Origin: Bradyrhizobium sp. NAS80.1 | Lineage (GTDB): Bacteria; Pseudomonadota; Alphaproteobacteria; Rhizobiales; Xanthobacteraceae | Reading direction: 5' to 3' | Assembly (NCBI RefSeq): GCF_001908205.1 | Contig: NZ_LGHL01000128.1 | Span: 80,538 to 144,537, forward strand | Length of the DNA: 64,000 bases | In this document: one piece after another, positions 41,828 to 51,238 of the stretch | Numbering within the stretch: position 1 is the stretch's first letter | Layout of the letters: every line of letters begins with the position of its first letter | Notes under the pieces: model-generated | What the model saw: the letters and a program-made list of their open reading frames with translations, nothing else | Told to the model about the DNA's origin: nothing | The model's database searches: none | Made by a program: the position numbers and the translations under genes

Positions 41828-42921
41828 TCCGCGCTTTCGACGCCTTCTCGCTACCGGTGCTGCGCTGGCTCGATCCGGAGGATGCCCATCGCCTCGCGAT
41901 CCAGGGCCTTCGCTTCCTGCCGCGGGTCAAGCCGCGGCCTGACGATCCCAAGCTCGCGGTGCGCGCTTTCGGGCTCAACTTTCCCAATCCGATCGGCATG
42001 GCCGCGGGCTTCGACAAGAGCGCGGAGGTGCCGGATGCGCTGCTGCGGCTTGGTTTCGGCTTCGTCGAGATCGGCTCGGTCACGCCGAAGCCGCAGAGCG
42101 GCAATCCGCGGCCGCGGCTGTTCCGGCTCGAGCGCGACGAGGCCGTGATCAACCGCATGGGTTTCAACAATGACGGTGCGGAGGCCGCGCTACGCCGGCT
42201 CGCGGCACGCGCGCAGAACGGCGGCATTGTCGGCGTCAATGTCGGCGCCAACAAGGATTCGCCGGACCGTGTCGCCGATTACGTCAAGCTGATCGAGACC
42301 TTTGCGCCGGTCGCGAGCTATTTCACCGTCAACGTCTCCTCGCCGAACACGCCCGGCCTGCGCAATCTGCAGGAGGGGGCGCTGCTCGACGATCTCCTCG
42401 CCAGGGTGATCGACGCGCGCGAGCGGGTGCGCCAGAAGGCGGGCGACACGCCGGTGCTGCTCAAGATCGCGCCCGACCTCAGCCTCGCTCAGCTCGACGA
42501 CGTTGTGCAGGTCGCGCGTGCGCGACGGGTCGACGGCATGATCGTGTCGAACACGACCATCGCGCGGCCGAGCACGCTGCGCGAGGAGATGCGCGCGAAG
42601 GAGCAGGGCGGCCTGTCGGGCCGGCCGCTGTTCCGCCTGTCGACGCGAATGGTCGCGGAGACCTATGTGCGTGTCGAGGGCGCGTTCCCGCTGATCGGCG
42701 TCGGCGGCGTAGACTCCGGCGGTGCCGCGCTGACGAAGATCCGCGCCGGCGCGAGCCTAATCCAGCTCTATTCGTCGCTGGTCTACAAGGGGCTCGGCCT
42801 CGTCGACGAGATCAAGCGCGACCTTACCTCGACGTTGCTGCGCACGGGGCGCGACTCGCTGTCTGAGATCGTCGGCGCCGACGCGGCCACGATCACGGCG
42901 GAAAACTGGCCGGGGATGTAG
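41824..42921 (+). CDS. pyrD: Dihydroorotate dehydrogenase (quinone), class 2
   Basis: A 365-residue flavoenzyme that oxidises dihydroorotate to orotate with quinone. Seen: GLNFPNPIGMAAGFDKSAEV, FVEIGSVTPKPQSGNPRPRL, INRMGFNNDGAEAALRRLA, VNVSSPNTPGLRNLQ with the catalytic Ser, LLKIAPDLS and IGVGGVDSGGAALTKIRAGA. N-terminal helices that bind the membrane are present (LRWLDPEDAHRLAIQGLRFL). GTG 41824 overlaps the DUF952 stop. pyrE is 13.4 kb away. Confidence 0.95.
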   Translation: MIRAFDAFSLPVLRWLDPEDAHRLAIQGLRFLPRVKPRPDDPKLAVRAFGLNFPNPIGMAAGFDKSAEVPDALLRLGFGFVEIGSVTPKPQSGNPRPRLFRLERDEAVINRMGFNNDGAEAALRRLAARAQNGGIVGVNVGANKDSPDRVADYVKLIETFAPVASYFTVNVSSPNTPGLRNLQEGALLDDLLARVIDARERVRQKAGDTPVLLKIAPDLSLAQLDDVVQVARARRVDGMIVSNTTIARPSTLREEMRAKEQGGLSGRPLFRLSTRMVAETYVRVEGAFPLIGVGGVDSGGAALTKIRAGASLIQLYSSLVYKGLGLVDEIKRDLTSTLLRTGRDSLSEIVGADAATITAENWPGM

Positions 42922-42925
42922 CAGT

Positions 42926-43053
42926 CTCGTGCCCCGGATGCAGCGCAGCGCGCCGCCTTCGGCGTGATGCGTTGCTGATCCGGGGCCCACAGCCGCTGGG
43001 TCCCGGCTCTGCGTCGCGTCATTTCATGCCGCGCCGCGTCCGGGACACGATAG
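42926..43053. repeat. Dispersed repeat family F (CCCCGGATGCAGCGC)
   Basis: Inverted element with TGCCCCGGATGCAGCGCAGC and GATCCGGGGCCCACAGCCGC and a GTCCGGGACACG tail, between convergent genes. A loosely related element is at 62440-62600. Confidence 0.6.
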
Positions 43054-44379
43054 CTACGATTTCGCAAACGTCGCCCGAAACAGCGCCGGATACCGCGCGC
43101 CCTGCAATCCGCCGCGCGCGATGTAGAAAGCGATCATCGCGGACCACAGCCCGGCATTGCCGAACGATTGCAGCGCCCACCAGGTGCCAAGGAAGATCGC
43201 AAGCGACGCAAGCATCAGATTGCGCATCTCGCGCGCCCAGGTCGCGCCGACATAGATGCCGTCGAAGCCGAATGCGAACACGCCGGGTATGGGCGCGAGC
43301 ACGATGAACGGCAGGAAGTCGCGCGCGGCGCGGCGGACGTCCTCGCTCGCGGTCATGGCATTGATCAGCGCCGGGCCGAACAGGGCGAACAGCACGGCGA
43401 CCACCAGCGCGAAGCCGAGGCCCCACAGCAGCACCAGCCGGGTGGAGTCGCCAAAGCCCTTGGCATCGCGCGCGCCAAAGGTGCGGCCGCAGAGCTGCTG
43501 GGCCGCGTTGGCAAGGCCGTCGAGGAAGAAGGCGCTGACCAGCAGGAAGTTATTGAGCACGGAATTCGCCGCCAGCGTGACGTCGCCGGCGCGGGCGCCC
43601 TTGGCGGTAAAGAACAGGAAAACGGCGATCAGCGCCGCGGTGCGGACCATGATGTCGGAGTTCACCGCGAGCATCCGCATCAGCTTGGCCCGATCGAAAA
43701 GGCGCGCGCGCGGCACCGCAAAGCCGCCATCCGCATAGCGCCGGCAGACGATCACGCCGAGCACGAAGCCGACCGTCTCCGACAGCAGCGCGGCAATCGC
43801 GGCGCCCGCGATACCAGTGTCGTAGACCAGAACCAGCAGGATCGTCGCGACCATATTGATGAGGTTGATGATGATCTGCAGCAGCAGCGCCGGGTTGGCG
43901 CGCGCCTGGCCGACCAGCCAGCCGAGGACGACGTAGTTGGCAAAGGCGAAGGGCGAGGACCAGATCCGGATCATGAAATAGGTTTTTGCGGCGCGCGTGA
44001 CGCCCTCGCTGCCGCCCATCAGGTCGAACAGCACGGCGGCCAGCGGCAGTTGCAGCGCGATCAGCGCGGCGCCGATCAGGCCCGCGACGATGAAGCCGCG
44101 GACGAGAATGGCGTTCAGCTCCTGCATCTCGCCTCTGCCCAGCGCCTGCGCGGTGAAGGCGAGCGTGCTCATGCGCAGAAAGGCGAACAGCCAGAACAGG
44201 CAGTCGAAGATCACGGATGCCATCGCGACGCCGCCGAGCAGGGCGGCGTCGTCGAGCCGGCCGATGGCGGTGGTCGAGACGACGCCGATCAGCGGCGTGG
44301 TGAGGTTTGCGACCATCGCGGGACCTGCGATGGCGAAAACCTGGCGGCTGCCGACCCTGGGATGAAGCGGCGCGTTCAT
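43054..44379 (-). CDS. MATE family efflux transporter
   Basis: A 441-residue inner-membrane exporter with about 12 hydrophobic segments. It begins FAIAGPAMVANLTTPLIGVV, STTAIGRLDDAALLGGVAMA, as in the DinF branch of MATE, and has FLLVSAFFLDGLANAAQQLC in the second half. It starts one base after the stop of the MBL hydrolase gene on the same strand. The substrate is unknown. Confidence 0.92.
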   Translation of the reverse strand: MNAPLHPRVGSRQVFAIAGPAMVANLTTPLIGVVSTTAIGRLDDAALLGGVAMASVIFDCLFWLFAFLRMSTLAFTAQALGRGEMQELNAILVRGFIVAGLIGAALIALQLPLAAVLFDLMGGSEGVTRAAKTYFMIRIWSSPFAFANYVVLGWLVGQARANPALLLQIIINLINMVATILLVLVYDTGIAGAAIAALLSETVGFVLGVIVCRRYADGGFAVPRARLFDRAKLMRMLAVNSDIMVRTAALIAVFLFFTAKGARAGDVTLAANSVLNNFLLVSAFFLDGLANAAQQLCGRTFGARDAKGFGDSTRLVLLWGLGFALVVAVLFALFGPALINAMTASEDVRRAARDFLPFIVLAPIPGVFAFGFDGIYVGATWAREMRNLMLASLAIFLGTWWALQSFGNAGLWSAMIAFYIARGGLQGARYPALFRATFAKS

Positions 44380-44380
44380 G

Positions 44381-45115
44381 TCAGATCACGATCACCATGC
44401 CGTCTTCGGCAGCGAGATGAGGCACGTCGTCCAGGCGCGACAGCATGTCGTCGCTCATATGGGTGAGGACGAGCCGCTTGGCGCCGATCGCGGGGAGGTG
44501 CTGTTCCAAGGTTTTCAGGCTGAGATGGTTCTTCACCACCTTCTCGTACATATAGGCCTCGGCGATGAAAAGGTCCGCGCCATGCGCCAGCGGAATGAGC
44601 GTCTCCGTCCATTCGGTGTCGGCGCTGTAGGCGAGCGTACGGCCTTCGGCCTCGACCCGATAGGCGAGAAAGGGACCGCCGGATTCGCCGTGCACGACCG
44701 GGTAGGGCGTCACCGTCACCGCGCCGAAGTCTTGGCTTTGCCCTGGTGTGAGCTCGACGACGGACAGCTCGAAGCGCTGTTTGGTTTTGGAGGAGTGCTC
44801 GAACAGCGCCTCCATCACCTGCGCAAGCCGCGTCTCGATGCCCTTAGGGCCCGCTATTGTCAGCGGCCGCGTCCGCCGCGAGAACTGCGCGTCGAGCAGG
44901 AAGAACGGTAGCCCGGCAAAATGGTCGCCGTGGAAATGCGTGATCAGGATCAGGTCGATCTCATTGCGATCGATCTCGAGCCGCTTCAGCGCCGGCAGGG
45001 CCGATGCGCCGCAATCGATCAGGAAATTGGCCTCGCGCCCCCTGACGTGGAAGCAGGTATTGAGCCTGCCGCCGGAGCCGAAGGCGTCGCCGCAGCCGAC
45101 AAAGCGCAATTGCAT
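44381..45115 (-). CDS. MBL-fold metallo-hydrolase (RNase Z-like)
   Basis: A 244-residue hydrolase: MQLRFVGCGDAFGSGGRLNT, then DLILITHFHGDHFAGLPFFL, VHGESGGPFLAYRVE, AYSADTEWTETLIPLA and LVLTHMSDDML, giving HxHxDH and further metal ligands of the RNase Z/phosphodiesterase group. ATG 45115 starts the conserved part; the frame upstream to 45310 is non-coding. It is the first gene of a unit with the MATE exporter. Confidence 0.87.
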   Translation of the reverse strand: MQLRFVGCGDAFGSGGRLNTCFHVRGREANFLIDCGASALPALKRLEIDRNEIDLILITHFHGDHFAGLPFFLLDAQFSRRTRPLTIAGPKGIETRLAQVMEALFEHSSKTKQRFELSVVELTPGQSQDFGAVTVTPYPVVHGESGGPFLAYRVEAEGRTLAYSADTEWTETLIPLAHGADLFIAEAYMYEKVVKNHLSLKTLEQHLPAIGAKRLVLTHMSDDMLSRLDDVPHLAAEDGMVIVI

Positions 45116-45122
45116 CGGCTGC

Positions 45123-45184
45123 GTACTCCCTAGAGCATGATCCGGAAAAGTGTGAAGCGGTTTTCCGACAAGATCATGCTCAAA
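45123..45184. repeat. Dispersed repeat family B, second copy
   Basis: Arms AGAGCATGATCCGGAAAAGT and TTTTCCGACAAGATCATGCTC, as at 10756-10808. It lies between the MBL hydrolase gene and the gene before it. Confidence 0.78.
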
Positions 45185-45195
45185 AAATAAACGAC

Positions 45196-45498
45196 TTAGC
45201 GGCGCGGCGCGCCGAACACGCGCGACAGCAGCCAGATCGGGATCACGATGACGGCGCCGAGCAGGAAGTAGCGCCACAGCCAGTTCACGGCGTCGAAGCC
45301 GAGATCCCACAAACGCTTGAACAGCAGGCGAATGCTGTAGATGATATTCCAGGGATCGAAGCCGATCGCTGCCAGTACGACGCCAACCAGGATCGAGAGC
45401 AGGATCAGGCGGAATGCGACCGCCAGCGGCGAGCCGCCGAGAAAGCGGTTCAGGCCATCGCTGCCGCCGGCCGGCAAATCTCTGACGTCGTTGGCCAT
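45196..45498 (-). CDS. Small membrane protein (DUF6460-like)
   Basis: A 100-residue protein with two hydrophobic segments (AVAFRLILLSILVGVVLAAI and RYFLLGAVIVIPIWLLSRVF) joined by an amphipathic part (DPWNIIYSIRLLFKRLWDLG). I believe this is the DUF6460 family of Hyphomicrobiales; the function is unknown. ATG 45498 follows AAGGAGTTTCTTG-like sequence with GAGG upstream. Confidence 0.78.
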   Translation of the reverse strand: MANDVRDLPAGGSDGLNRFLGGSPLAVAFRLILLSILVGVVLAAIGFDPWNIIYSIRLLFKRLWDLGFDAVNWLWRYFLLGAVIVIPIWLLSRVFGAPRR

Positions 45499-45574
45499 CG
45501 CAAGAAACTCCTCAAAGGGGATTCGACCCGATTATAGGTCACGGCGGGGCAAATGGGGAACCCGCGTTTACCCG

Positions 45575-47532
45575 TCAATGGCGCTCGGCGGACGCTGCAA
45601 CCTTAATTGTTGGTAGGGATTCGTCCGCTTTTAGCATCTTTTCCAGCGTTTCCAGCCGGTCGGCCTCGCGCGGCGGCTTGTCCCAGCGCAAGCGGCTGAT
45701 GCGGGGAAAGCGCATCGCCACGCCCGATTTGTGCCGCGGCGAGCGCTGCAGCCCCTCGAACGCCACCTCCAGCACCAGCCCCTTGTCCGGTTCGTGCACG
45801 ACATGGCGGACGGGACCGAACTTCTCCGTGGTGTTGCGGCGGACGAAGCGGTCGATCTGGAGCAGCTCCTCGTCGGTGAAGCCGAAATAGGCTTTTCCCA
45901 CCGGCACCAGCTCGTCACCGCTCTCGCCCTCGGTCCAGACGCCGAAGGTGTAGTCGGAATAGTAGGACGAGCGCTTGCCGTGGCCGCGCTGCGCATACAT
46001 CAGCACCGCGTCGATGATGTGCGGATCGCGCTTCCATTTCCACCATTGCCCCTTCGGCCGGCCCGGCAGGTAGGGCGCATCGCGCCGCTTCAGCATCACG
46101 CCTTCGATGGCGTCCGCGTCTTCGCCGGCACCGGCGCTCGCAGGATCGGCGCGCGCGGCGGTCAGCGCCTCCCAGCTTGCGAAGGGGACGGTGGGCGACA
46201 GGTCGATGCGGGGATCATCGAGCTTCCCGATGAAGGTCTCCAGCCGCTCGCGTCGCTCTACGAATGGCAGCTCGCGCAAATCGTTCTCATCGTCGCCGAG
46301 CAGGTCATAGGCGCGCATGTGAATCGGAAAGTCCTTGATCAGCTTCGGCGACACGACCTTGCGATTGAGCCGCTGTTGCAGGACGTTGAAGCTCTGCACG
46401 CGGCCTTCGCGCAGGATCAGAAGTTCTCCGTCGATCGCGCCGGGCAGGCGCAACGACGGCACGAGGTCCGGAAAGCTGCCGGTAATGTCCTCGCCGGTGC
46501 GCGAATAGAGTCGCGCGGCGATGTGTCCCCGCTCATCGCGTCCCGCGACCGCCTGCACGCGGATGCCGTCCCATTTCCATTCGGCGACGAAATCGGCGGG
46601 ATCGAGCGCGGCGAAATCCGTGTCCTCGATCGCATGTGCCAGCATCACGGGCCGGAACGGTGCCGCATCGCGATTGGCCGGCTTTTCCGCGCGGCCCTCC
46701 AGCCAGGCGAACAGGTCGAGATAGGGTGGGCTGAGCCCCGGCCAGATCAGCTCGATCTCGTGCGGGTCCTTGTCGCCGAGCGCGGCGGCTGCGGTCTTGG
46801 CCAGCCGCGCGGAGATGCCGATGCGCAGGGCGCCCGTGACGAGCTTCAGCAATGCCCAGCGGCCGGTCTCGTCGAGCTCGTCGAGCCAGCGTGCGAGCTG
46901 CCTTGGCAGCTCGGTCTTGCCAAGCGTGCGGAGGGTGGTGACGACTTCGGTGAGGGTTGGGGGAGGCGGGTTGTTGTGATTGCTTGGGTGGGGGGACTCA
47001 TTGGCACTTCGCCCGGAGTACCCCCCTCCCTGACCCTCCCCCGCAAGGGGGAGGGAACGGTGAGAGCAGTGCGTCCATCACTCGCTGAATCACTATCAGT
47101 CGTCGAGCTCGTCTGTCGCCGCGCGCGCAACTGCGCTCCCTCCCCCCTTGCAGGGGAGGCATAGGCGGCCTCCGGCCGCCGTTCTCGATCAGGACGCCGA
47201 TGCGAAGCATCGGCTATGGGAGAGGGGTGGCCCGGAAAAGACTGGTCGCTGTTTGCGCCGCTCCTCGGCCACATCAGCGCGACCGTCTCCGAGAGATCGC
47301 CGACATAATCGTAGGACAACCCGAACAGCACGGGATCGGTGCGCGCCGCGATCAGATCGCGGATCAGCGCGGGCTTGGCGTGCTTGAAGCTGAGCGCGCC
47401 GGTGAGCGCCGCCAGCGCATAGCCGCGGTCGGGATCACCGACCTCGCGAAAATAGCTGGTGATCAGCCGCAACTTGTTATTGCGGCCGGGCTCGTAGGCG
47501 AGGCGGTCCAAAAGTTCGGCGAAGCGGTTCAT
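45575..47532 (-). pseudogene. Cisplatin-response ATP-dependent DNA ligase, interrupted by a repeat
   Basis: The 5' part (ATG 47532 to about 47240) reads NRFAELLDRLAYEPGRNNKL, VGDLSETVALMW, the start of the ligase DNA-binding domain. The 3' part (to 45575) is intact in another frame: TLTEVVTTLRTLGKTELPRQ, WKWDGIRVQAVAGRDERGH with the nucleotidyl-acceptor lysine (EWKWDGIR), DAIEGVMLKRRDAPYLPGRP, then an OB domain. Between them at about 47010-47240 lies a family D repeat of about 230 bp that changes the frame. Without it the product would be about 560-580 residues. The gene overlaps the exonuclease gene by 4 bases (ATGA). Unless an internal start makes a partial ligase, no functional ligase is expected. 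Confidence 0.85.
47010..47240. repeat. Dispersed repeat family D inserted in the DNA ligase gene
   Basis: Contains CCTCCCCCGCAAGGGGGAGG and CTCCCCCCTTGCAGGGGAGG hairpins, a GATGCGAAGCATC palindrome and related blocks as in the intergenic copies. Here it lies inside a reading frame. No target-site duplication or transposase could be recognised. Confidence 0.75.
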
Positions 47533-48575
47533 GCCTCGGCCTCATCAGTGAGCGGCGTCTCGCTCTCCTCCTCGTCGCCATAGCCGATGAGATCGAGCGG
47601 CTGTGCCCGCAAACCCTGGCTCTTGCACCAATGCACCAGCGCATCTTCCTGACCGTGGGTGACCCAGATTTCGCCGGCGTCGGTTGCGGCGATCGTCGCG
47701 GTGAGGCCGTCCCAATCGGCGTGATCGGAGATCACCAGCGGCAGCTCGACACCACGTTGCCGCGCACGGGCGCGCACCCGCATCCAGCCGGAGGCGAACG
47801 CGGTGACGGGATCGGGAAAGCGCCGTGTCCAGAGATCGGAGGTCGCCGACGGCGGCGCCAACGTGATGGTGCCGGCGAGAGCCGCCTTCTTGACGCCCTT
47901 CACCGGCCTGAGCTCGCCGAGCTCGATGCCGCGGCTCTGGTAGTAGTGCGTGATCGTCTCCATCGCGCCATGCAGGTAGATCGGCGCGTCATAGCCGGCC
48001 TGGCGCAGCAGCGCGATCACGCGCTGCGCCTTGCCGAGCGAGTAGGCGCCGACGAGGTGCGCGCGCTCCGGAAACAGCGCAACAGAGGCCAGCAGCTTCT
48101 TCACCTCATCGGAGGCATCGCCATGCCGAAACACCGGAAGGCCGAACGTGGCCTCGGTGATGAAGACGTCGCAGGGCACGAGCTCGAACGGCGTGCAGGT
48201 CGGGTCGGGCGCGTCCTTGTAGTCTCCGGAGGCGACGATGCAAGTGTCCTTGCAGGTCACCGCGATTTGCGCCGAGCCGAGCACATGGCCGGCCGGATGG
48301 AATTTGACACTGACGTCGCCGAGCCGGATCTCCTCGCCATAGCGGATGACTTGCGTCGATCCGGCGAAATTCTCGCCATAGCGCAGCCGCATCATGTCGA
48401 GCGTTTCCTGCGTCGCCAGCACCGCACCATGGCCGGCGCGGGCATGGTCGGAATGGCCGTGGGTGATCACAGCCCGCTCTACGGGGCGGACAGGGTCGAT
48501 ATGGAAGCCGCCGGGTTTGCAGCACAGGCCGGCAGCAACTGGCAGCAGGATGTCTTGCGGACGCATGGTGGTCAT
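47529..48575 (-). CDS. Ligase-associated DNA damage response exonuclease (MBL fold)
   Basis: A 348-residue beta-CASP/MBL nuclease: AVITHGHSDHARAGHGAVLA is the HxHxDH metal site, GDVSVKFHPAGHVLGSAQIA, VASGDYKDAPDPTCTPFELV, and VISDHADWDGLTATI follow, as in the SNM1/CPSF-73 group. In bacteria this gene sits with the cisplatin-type ligase, Lhr helicase and PdeM. ATG 48575 starts the conserved MRPQDILL region. Its stop overlaps the ligase ATG. Confidence 0.9.
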   Translation of the reverse strand: MTTMRPQDILLPVAAGLCCKPGGFHIDPVRPVERAVITHGHSDHARAGHGAVLATQETLDMMRLRYGENFAGSTQVIRYGEEIRLGDVSVKFHPAGHVLGSAQIAVTCKDTCIVASGDYKDAPDPTCTPFELVPCDVFITEATFGLPVFRHGDASDEVKKLLASVALFPERAHLVGAYSLGKAQRVIALLRQAGYDAPIYLHGAMETITHYYQSRGIELGELRPVKGVKKAALAGTITLAPPSATSDLWTRRFPDPVTAFASGWMRVRARARQRGVELPLVISDHADWDGLTATIAATDAGEIWVTHGQEDALVHWCKSQGLRAQPLDLIGYGDEEESETPLTDEAEA

Positions 48576-48762
48576 ATAGGCACCGGTGCCCCGATATTCA
48601 CCCGTCATCCGCGGGCTTGCCGTCTCCGCTAGGCTTCGCCGGCCCGGCGGTGTAAAAGCCCGCCGAAGCCATTGGCGGAGGCGGGACCCGCGCCTCCATC
48701 CTCTTAAACAGTTCTTTTTTTTGATGGATTGCCGGGCGCCCGGCAGTGACGAGCTGAGTTCG

Positions 48763-49689
48763 ATGCCCCTGCGTCTGTTCCTGACCTCCGGCGACCTCAT
48801 GGCCGACCGCCGCTTCGAGTTCGCGCGCGACCTCCAGCTCAAGGGCGATCTCGCCGCCGCCGCCGACCTCCTGGCGCAGGCGATCGAGCTCGCCCCCAAC
48901 TTCACCTCGGCCTGGTTCACGCTCGGCGAGATCCGTCGGCAGCTCGGCGAGCGGGACAAGGCGATCGAGGCTTTCCGCAAGGCGCGCGATTCCGATCCGG
49001 AGGACCAGCACGGCGCTGGCCTGCACCTGATGAGGCTCGGCGACGCGCAGATGGCGGAGATGCCGAAGGCCTATGTGCAGGCCCTGTTCGATCAATACGC
49101 GCCGCGCTTCGAGCACGCGCTGATCAACGATCTCGACTATCGCGGCCCGGCACTGATCTTCAAGGCGGTGCTGGCCGCGCGCGTCGCCGCGAAGAAGCCG
49201 GCCTTCTTCAAGCGTACCATCGATCTCGGCTGCGGCACCGGGCTTGCGGCTGCCGCCTTCGCTAGGCAGGTCGATCATTTTATCGGCATCGACCTGTCGC
49301 CCGCCATGATCAAGAAGGCGCGCGCCACGGATCTCTATGCTGAGCTCGAGGTCGCCGACATGCTCGAAGGCCTGCGCACCAAGAGTGATGCGAGCGCAAA
49401 CCTTGTCGTCGCAGCGGACGCGTTTGTCTATCTCTCCGATCTCGCGCCGGTGCTCACCGAAGCCAAGCGCGTGCTCGTATCCGGCGGCGTGCTCGCTTTC
49501 ACGCTGGAGACGCACGACGGCGATGGCATCGTGCTCGGCGCGGGCCTGCGCTATGCCCACTCAGCGGAATATGTGCGCGGCGCGATCGCCAAGGCGGGCC
49601 TCAGCCTGCTGACACTGGAGCCGGCGTCGCCGCGCAACGAGAACAACGAGCCGGTGCGCGGCCTCGTCGTCGTCGCCGAAAAAACTTGA
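48763..49689 (+). CDS. TPR-containing class I methyltransferase
   Basis: A 308-residue protein with one or two TPR units at residues ~10-85 (ARDLQLKGDLAAAADLLAQA, FTLGEIRRQLGERDKAIEAF) and an S-adenosylmethionine-dependent methyltransferase domain: TIDLGCGTGLAAAAFARQVD (motif I), IGIDLSPAMIKKARA and VVAADAFVYLSDL. It also has the LFDQYAPRFEHALINDLDY prefix of the COG4976 trans-aconitate-like group. ATG 48763 is used; another in-frame start is at 48724. Confidence 0.85.
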   Translation: MPLRLFLTSGDLMADRRFEFARDLQLKGDLAAAADLLAQAIELAPNFTSAWFTLGEIRRQLGERDKAIEAFRKARDSDPEDQHGAGLHLMRLGDAQMAEMPKAYVQALFDQYAPRFEHALINDLDYRGPALIFKAVLAARVAAKKPAFFKRTIDLGCGTGLAAAAFARQVDHFIGIDLSPAMIKKARATDLYAELEVADMLEGLRTKSDASANLVVAADAFVYLSDLAPVLTEAKRVLVSGGVLAFTLETHDGDGIVLGAGLRYAHSAEYVRGAIAKAGLSLLTLEPASPRNENNEPVRGLVVVAEKT

Positions 49690-49807
49690 GTCTAGGCGCT
49701 AATCGCTCTGTAATTTGAGCGTCATTGCGTCGCAAAGCGACGACTTCCTACTTGCGAGGCGTGCGCGGCGATGCCAGCACTATGCGCGCACTAGGGAGAG
49801 ACAACAA

Positions 49808-51037
49808 ATGACGAAGAATCCATCGCGGCGCGATTTCAGCGCCGCCGCACTCGCCACCATCGCTGCATCGACTTTGCCTGCGCCGTACGTCTGGGCCGCG
49901 GAGAAGAAATACGATGCGGGCGCCAGCGACACCGAGATCAAGATCGGGCAGACCGTGCCGCATTCCGGTCCCGGCTCGCTTTACGGCGTGCTCGGCCGCA
50001 TCGGTGAAGCCTATTTCCAGATGCTGAACGAGAAGGGCGGCATCAACGGACGCAAGGTCAAATTCCTCACCATGGACGATGCCTACAGCGCGCCGAAATG
50101 CGTCGAGGCGACGCGGCGCCTGGTGGAGCAGGAGGAGGTGCTTGCGCTCTACGGCTCGCTCGGCACCGCGCCGCAGACGGCCGTGCACAAATACCTGAAC
50201 TCCAAGGGCGTGCCGCAGCTCCTGCTCAATACCGGCGCATCGAAGTGGAATAACCCGAAAGAGTTCAAATGGACGATGGCGGGCCTGCCGCTCTATCCGA
50301 CGGAAGCGCGCATCCTGGCGAGGCACGTCGTCGCCGCGAAGCCGAATGCGAAGATCGGCATCCTCTATCAGAACGACGATTTCGGCCGCGATTTCCTCGG
50401 CCCCTTCAAGAAGGTGCTCGCGGATGCGGGCGGCACCGCGCAGGTGATCATGGAGCAGACCTACGATCTCACCGATCCGACGGTCGATTCCCAGCTCATC
50501 AATCTCTCGAAGTCCGGCGCGGACGTCTTCTACAACATCACAACCGGCAAGGCGACGTCGCAGTCGATCCGCAAAGTGGCCGAGCTCGGCTGGAAGCCCC
50601 TGCAGCTGTTGTCGGCGGGCTCGACCGGCCGCTCGATCCTCAGCGCTGCCGGGCTTGAGAACGCCACCGGCATCGTCGCCATCCGCTACAACAAGGAGGT
50701 CGGCCTGCCCAAATGGGAGAAGGATCCCGACGTGATGGCGTTCGAGGAGCTGCGCAAGAAGTACATCCCGACGATCGACCCCGACAACACCATCGCCTTC
50801 GCCGGCTACGGCCAGGCGGTGTCCATGGGCGAGATCCTGCGCCGCTGCGGCGACGAGCTCACCCGCGCCAATGTGCTGAAGCAGGCTTCAACGCTCGCCG
50901 GCTTCCACTCGCCTTATTTCCTCGACGGCGTCACCTACAGCTACACGCCCGAGGACTACACGCCGATGAAGACGCTCTACATCTCGACCTTCACCGGCAA
51001 GGACTGGGACATCTCCGACAAGCCGATGTCGGAGTGA
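49808..51037 (+). CDS. ABC transporter substrate-binding protein, branched-chain/amide type
   Basis: A 409-residue periplasmic protein of the LivK group with a twin-arginine signal (SRRDFSAAALATIAA, cleavage near VWAAE). TEIKIGQTVPHSGPGSLYGV, YFQMLNEKGGINGRKVKFLT, DDAYSAPKCVEATRRLVEQE and YQNDDFGRDFLGPFKKVLAD are typical. It has no permease or ATPase genes beside it. ATG 49808 begins the Tat signal; the upstream frame to 49715 is not translated. Confidence 0.92.
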   Translation: MTKNPSRRDFSAAALATIAASTLPAPYVWAAEKKYDAGASDTEIKIGQTVPHSGPGSLYGVLGRIGEAYFQMLNEKGGINGRKVKFLTMDDAYSAPKCVEATRRLVEQEEVLALYGSLGTAPQTAVHKYLNSKGVPQLLLNTGASKWNNPKEFKWTMAGLPLYPTEARILARHVVAAKPNAKIGILYQNDDFGRDFLGPFKKVLADAGGTAQVIMEQTYDLTDPTVDSQLINLSKSGADVFYNITTGKATSQSIRKVAELGWKPLQLLSAGSTGRSILSAAGLENATGIVAIRYNKEVGLPKWEKDPDVMAFEELRKKYIPTIDPDNTIAFAGYGQAVSMGEILRRCGDELTRANVLKQASTLAGFHSPYFLDGVTYSYTPEDYTPMKTLYISTFTGKDWDISDKPMSE

Positions 51038-51044
51038 GTGTTCT

Positions 51045-51196
51045 CCCTCTCCCCGCTTGCGGGGAGAGGGTTGGGGTGAGGGGGGAGTCTCCGCGGGGAC
51101 GGCGGCAGTTGTCCTCGCGGAGACTCCCCCTCACCCGGAATTCGCGCTAGCGCGCAAATTCCGGCCTCTCCCCGCAAGCGGGGAGAGGCGAAGGAA
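51045..51196. repeat. Dispersed repeat family D, third copy
   Basis: Hairpins CTCTCCCCGCTTGCGGGGAG and CCTCTCCCCGCAAGCGGGGAG around GGTGAGGGG and CTCCGCG blocks. It precedes the helicase gene. Confidence 0.8.
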
Positions 51197-51238
51197 GCCC
51201 CCTCGACGAACCCACCTTCACGGCTTACCTGTGATGCC

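Noticed and set aside
45731..47164. 477-codon open frame opposite the DNA ligase
   Set aside because: Antisense shadow that even runs through the repeat element.
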